NCBI GenBank assembly: GCA_016462625.1
Contig: JAEMSV010000184.1
Span: 1 to 5,512, forward strand
Source of the DNA: Solirubrobacteraceae bacterium
Lineage (GTDB): Bacteria; Actinomycetota; Thermoleophilia; Solirubrobacterales; Solirubrobacteraceae
Length of the DNA: 5,512 nt
Direction: 5' to 3'
Position 1 is the stretch's first letter; every line of letters starts with the position of its first letter. Below are positions 4,449 to 5,512 of this stretch, one piece after another. The position numbers and the translations under genes were made by a program. A model generated the notes under the pieces. It searched no databases. It saw nothing but the letters and a program-made list of their open reading frames with translations, and had not been told where the DNA came from.

Positions 4449-5512
4449 CGACCGGTGCACCGCGGGCGCTGACGACCCACTCAGTACCGTCGCCCGTATG
4501 ACCGAGTCCGGTCAGCGGGCGACACCTCTTCCACGGCTCTGGGCCGCCCCCATGGCCGGCGGGCCGAGCACGCCGGCCCTCGCCGCCGCCGTCGGTGACG
4601 CCGGCGGCCTCGGATTCCTCGCCGCCGGGTATCTCTCCGCCGAGGCGTTCGCCACCGAGATCGCGCAGCTCCTCGCGATCACGGACGCGCCGTACGGCGT
4701 GAACCTCTTCCTTCCCTCCGAGCGCCGCGGCGAGCCCGCGGCCCTCGCCGCGTACGCCGACGCGCTGCGGCCGCTCGCCGCCCGGCTCGGCGTCGAACCC
4801 GGTGCGCCGCGCTGGGACGACGACGACCTCGCCGCGAAGCTCGATGTCGTGTGCGCGCATCGTCCCGCGGTCGTGAGCTTCACGTTCGCCGCGCCGCCGG
4901 CCGACGTCGTCGCCCGGGTGCGAACCGCGACCGGCGCGGTCGTCGCGGCCACCGTCACGTCGCCCGACGAGGCCGACCAGGCCGTGGCGAACGGCGCCGA
5001 CGCGCTCGTCGTCCAGGGCTTCGAGGCCGGCGGCCACCGCGGGGTGTTCCGCGACGACCCGGCCCGGCCCGAGGGCGGGGACGCCCTGCCCCTGCTCGAC
5101 CTGCTCACGCGCGTGCGCGCGCGACACCCGGGGATCGCGCTCGTCGCCACGGGAGGGATCGTCGACGCCGGCGACGTCCGCTGGGCGCTCGACACGGGAG
5201 CCGAAGCGGTGCAGCTCGGCACCGCGTTCCTGCTGTGCCCGGAGGCCGGGACGAACGCGGCCCATCGCCGGGCGCTGCGCGAGCTCACCGCGACGCGGAT
5301 CACGCGGGCGTTCACGGGCCGGGCCGCTCGCGGTCTGGACAACGCCCTCGCGCGCGATCCCTACGGCGCGCCGGCGGCGTATCCCGAGGTCCACCACCTC
5401 ACCCGGCCGATCCGAGCGGCCGCTGCGAAGGCCGGCGACCTCGAGACCGCGCACTTCTGGGCGGGCACCGGGTGGGAGCGGATCACCGACGAGCCGGCAG
5501 GCGCGCTCACGG
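3661..5512 (+). CDS. Nitronate monooxygenase, in-frame tandem fusion (copy A + copy B; 3' end outside window)
   Basis: One frame is open from ATG 3661 to the window edge: 617 codons plus one base. Residues 1-263 are an NMO (2-nitropropane dioxygenase family) FMN-binding TIM barrel: APMAGGPSTP at 17-26, NLFLP at 69-73, VSFTF at 126-130, VVQGFEAGGHRG at 171-182 with the likely catalytic base H180, and the FMN-phosphate motifs ATGGI (217-221) and VQLGTAFLL (238-246). Known for the family: FMN-dependent oxidation of alkyl nitronates such as propionate 3-nitronate by O2, in the cytosol, protecting the cell from nitro toxins. Copy A stops at residue 263, losing about 75 C-terminal residues. A 16-residue linker (264-279, from duplicated leader DNA) joins it to a second copy that runs from M280 past 617 and keeps the C-terminal region. 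Family members are usually about 320-360 residues. Copy A may fold poorly without its C-terminus. A misassembled single-copy gene would explain the fusion equally well. Confidence 0.85.
   Translation, partial: MTESGQRATPLPRLWAAPMAGGPSTPALAAAVGDAGGLGFLAAGYLSAEAFATEIAQLLAITDAPYGVNLFLPSERRGEPAALAAYADALRPLAARLGVEPGAPRWDDDDLAAKLDVVCAHRPAVVSFTFAAPPADVVARVRTATGAVVAATVTSPDEADQAVANGADALVVQGFEAGGHRGVFRDDPARPEGGDALPLLDLLTRVRARHPGIALVATGGIVDAGDVRWALDTGAEAVQLGTAFLLCPEAGTNAAHRRALRELDRCTAGADDPLSTVARMTESGQRATPLPRLWAAPMAGGPSTPALAAAVGDAGGLGFLAAGYLSAEAFATEIAQLLAITDAPYGVNLFLPSERRGEPAALAAYADALRPLAARLGVEPGAPRWDDDDLAAKLDVVCAHRPAVVSFTFAAPPADVVARVRTATGAVVAATVTSPDEADQAVANGADALVVQGFEAGGHRGVFRDDPARPEGGDALPLLDLLTRVRARHPGIALVATGGIVDAGDVRWALDTGAEAVQLGTAFLLCPEAGTNAAHRRALRELTATRITRAFTGRAARGLDNALARDPYGAPAAYPEVHHLTRPIRAAAAKAGDLETAHFWAGTGWERITDEPAGALT
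4449..5285 (+). repeat. Tandem duplication, copy B (837 bp)
   Basis: This is the second copy, starting directly where copy A ends. Identity runs through C at 5286 and stops at 5287, where copy B continues as ACCGCGACG whereas copy A's equivalent (4450) enters GACCGGTGC. Copy B is therefore joined to the natural downstream sequence of the gene, while copy A is joined to the start of the next unit. No mobile-element ends or longer flanking homology are seen at the junctions. Confidence 0.95.
4485..4490 (+). promoter_or_regulatory. Duplicated candidate -10 element before copy B
   Basis: TACCGT recurs seven bases before the ATG at 4498, together with the 10-bp palindrome (4453-4462). Copy B thus keeps 49 bp of its own upstream DNA, now lying within the open frame of the fusion. 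If the leaderless promoter is real, a normal single-domain transcript could start here. The left arm of the outer inverted repeat (3603-3609) is absent at this copy. Confidence 0.3.
4498..5512 (+). CDS. Nitronate monooxygenase, internal start at copy B (complete domain; 3' end outside window)
   Basis: Starting at the duplicated ATG, copy B gives 338 codons plus one base in the window. It is probably close to full length, since its C-terminal region is already present. Residues 1-263 repeat those of copy A, including EAGGHRG with H180 and the FMN-phosphate motifs. The native C-terminal part then follows: AFTGRAARGLDN at about 271-282, AYPEVHHLTRPIRAAAAKAGD at about 294-314 and FWAGTGW at about 320-326. 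These match the usual NMO ending in which (S/T)GRxARG and the PLRAAA-type segment close the substrate lid domain. This is the same frame as the fusion ORF, so it is an alternative start within it, not a separate frame. In the unduplicated ancestor the gene would have been this protein alone. Confidence 0.7.
   Translation, partial: MTESGQRATPLPRLWAAPMAGGPSTPALAAAVGDAGGLGFLAAGYLSAEAFATEIAQLLAITDAPYGVNLFLPSERRGEPAALAAYADALRPLAARLGVEPGAPRWDDDDLAAKLDVVCAHRPAVVSFTFAAPPADVVARVRTATGAVVAATVTSPDEADQAVANGADALVVQGFEAGGHRGVFRDDPARPEGGDALPLLDLLTRVRARHPGIALVATGGIVDAGDVRWALDTGAEAVQLGTAFLLCPEAGTNAAHRRALRELTATRITRAFTGRAARGLDNALARDPYGAPAAYPEVHHLTRPIRAAAAKAGDLETAHFWAGTGWERITDEPAGALT

Noticed and set aside
3612..5286. 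Insertion sequence, transposon or integron explanation for the repeat
   Set aside because: The unit encodes only part of an NMO, has no terminal inverted repeats, no target-site duplication beyond one shared base, and no transposase or integrase.
3675..5342. Two further minus-strand frames (261 and 276 codons) sharing most of their sequence
   Set aside because: Ser/Arg/Ala-rich shadow translations of the two NMO copies; their similarity only reflects the DNA duplication.
3586..5454. 622-codon open frame on the minus strand with an internal repeat
   Set aside because: Its repeat simply mirrors the NMO duplication. The protein is Gly/Arg/Glu-rich with no domain, and the plus-strand frame carries clear NMO motifs.
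1..5512. CRISPR array, tRNA, rRNA, phage defence or toxin-antitoxin system
   Set aside because: I looked for spaced short repeats, cloverleaf-like segments and typical small gene pairs on both strands and found none; all long coding capacity is explained by the three genes.

Overview
The window is very GC-rich double-stranded bacterial DNA with strong G/C preference at third codon positions, two exported proteins with classical signal peptides, and possible leaderless starts (TANNNT hexamers 6-7 bases before ATG). This suggests a high-GC actinomycetota-type genome, possibly Thermoleophilia/Solirubrobacterales. That taxonomic guess is inference from composition and domain style, not from a marker gene.

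Layout. Positions 1-686 (minus strand) hold the 5' part of a secreted FG-GAP/VCBS beta-propeller-type protein whose 3' end lies outside the window. An 80-base gap (687-766) holds a strong perfect-stem hairpin (about 709-750). Positions 767-3343 (minus) encode an 858-residue secreted protein with an N-terminal CARDB-like domain and a gluzincin-type zinc metallopeptidase core (HELFH, then WFDEG). A 317-base divergent intergenic region (3344-3660) holds GC-rich repeats and palindromes and one doubtful small ORF. From 3661 to the window end (plus strand) lies a nitronate monooxygenase (NMO, FMN-dependent TIM-barrel) gene carrying an apparently exact 837-bp tandem duplication.

The duplication is the most unusual thing here. 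The unit (3612-4448, repeated at 4449-5285) contains 49 bp of upstream DNA plus the first 263 codons of the NMO gene. Because 837 is a multiple of three and the 49-bp leader has no stop in that frame, copy A reads straight through a 16-residue linker made from former leader DNA into a complete copy B. The result is one ORF of at least 617 codons, open at the window edge. Copy B keeps its own ATG and its own copy of the candidate promoter, so a normal-length NMO could also be made. The lack of visible divergence means the duplication is either very recent or an assembly artefact, and this must be settled before any biological reading.

The two minus-strand genes are plausibly an exported pair of cell-surface or extracellular proteins; the NMO gene is divergently oriented and probably functionally unrelated. 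I see no evidence of a defence system, CRISPR array, tRNA, rRNA or transposase. Apart from the duplication this looks like ordinary chromosomal sequence.
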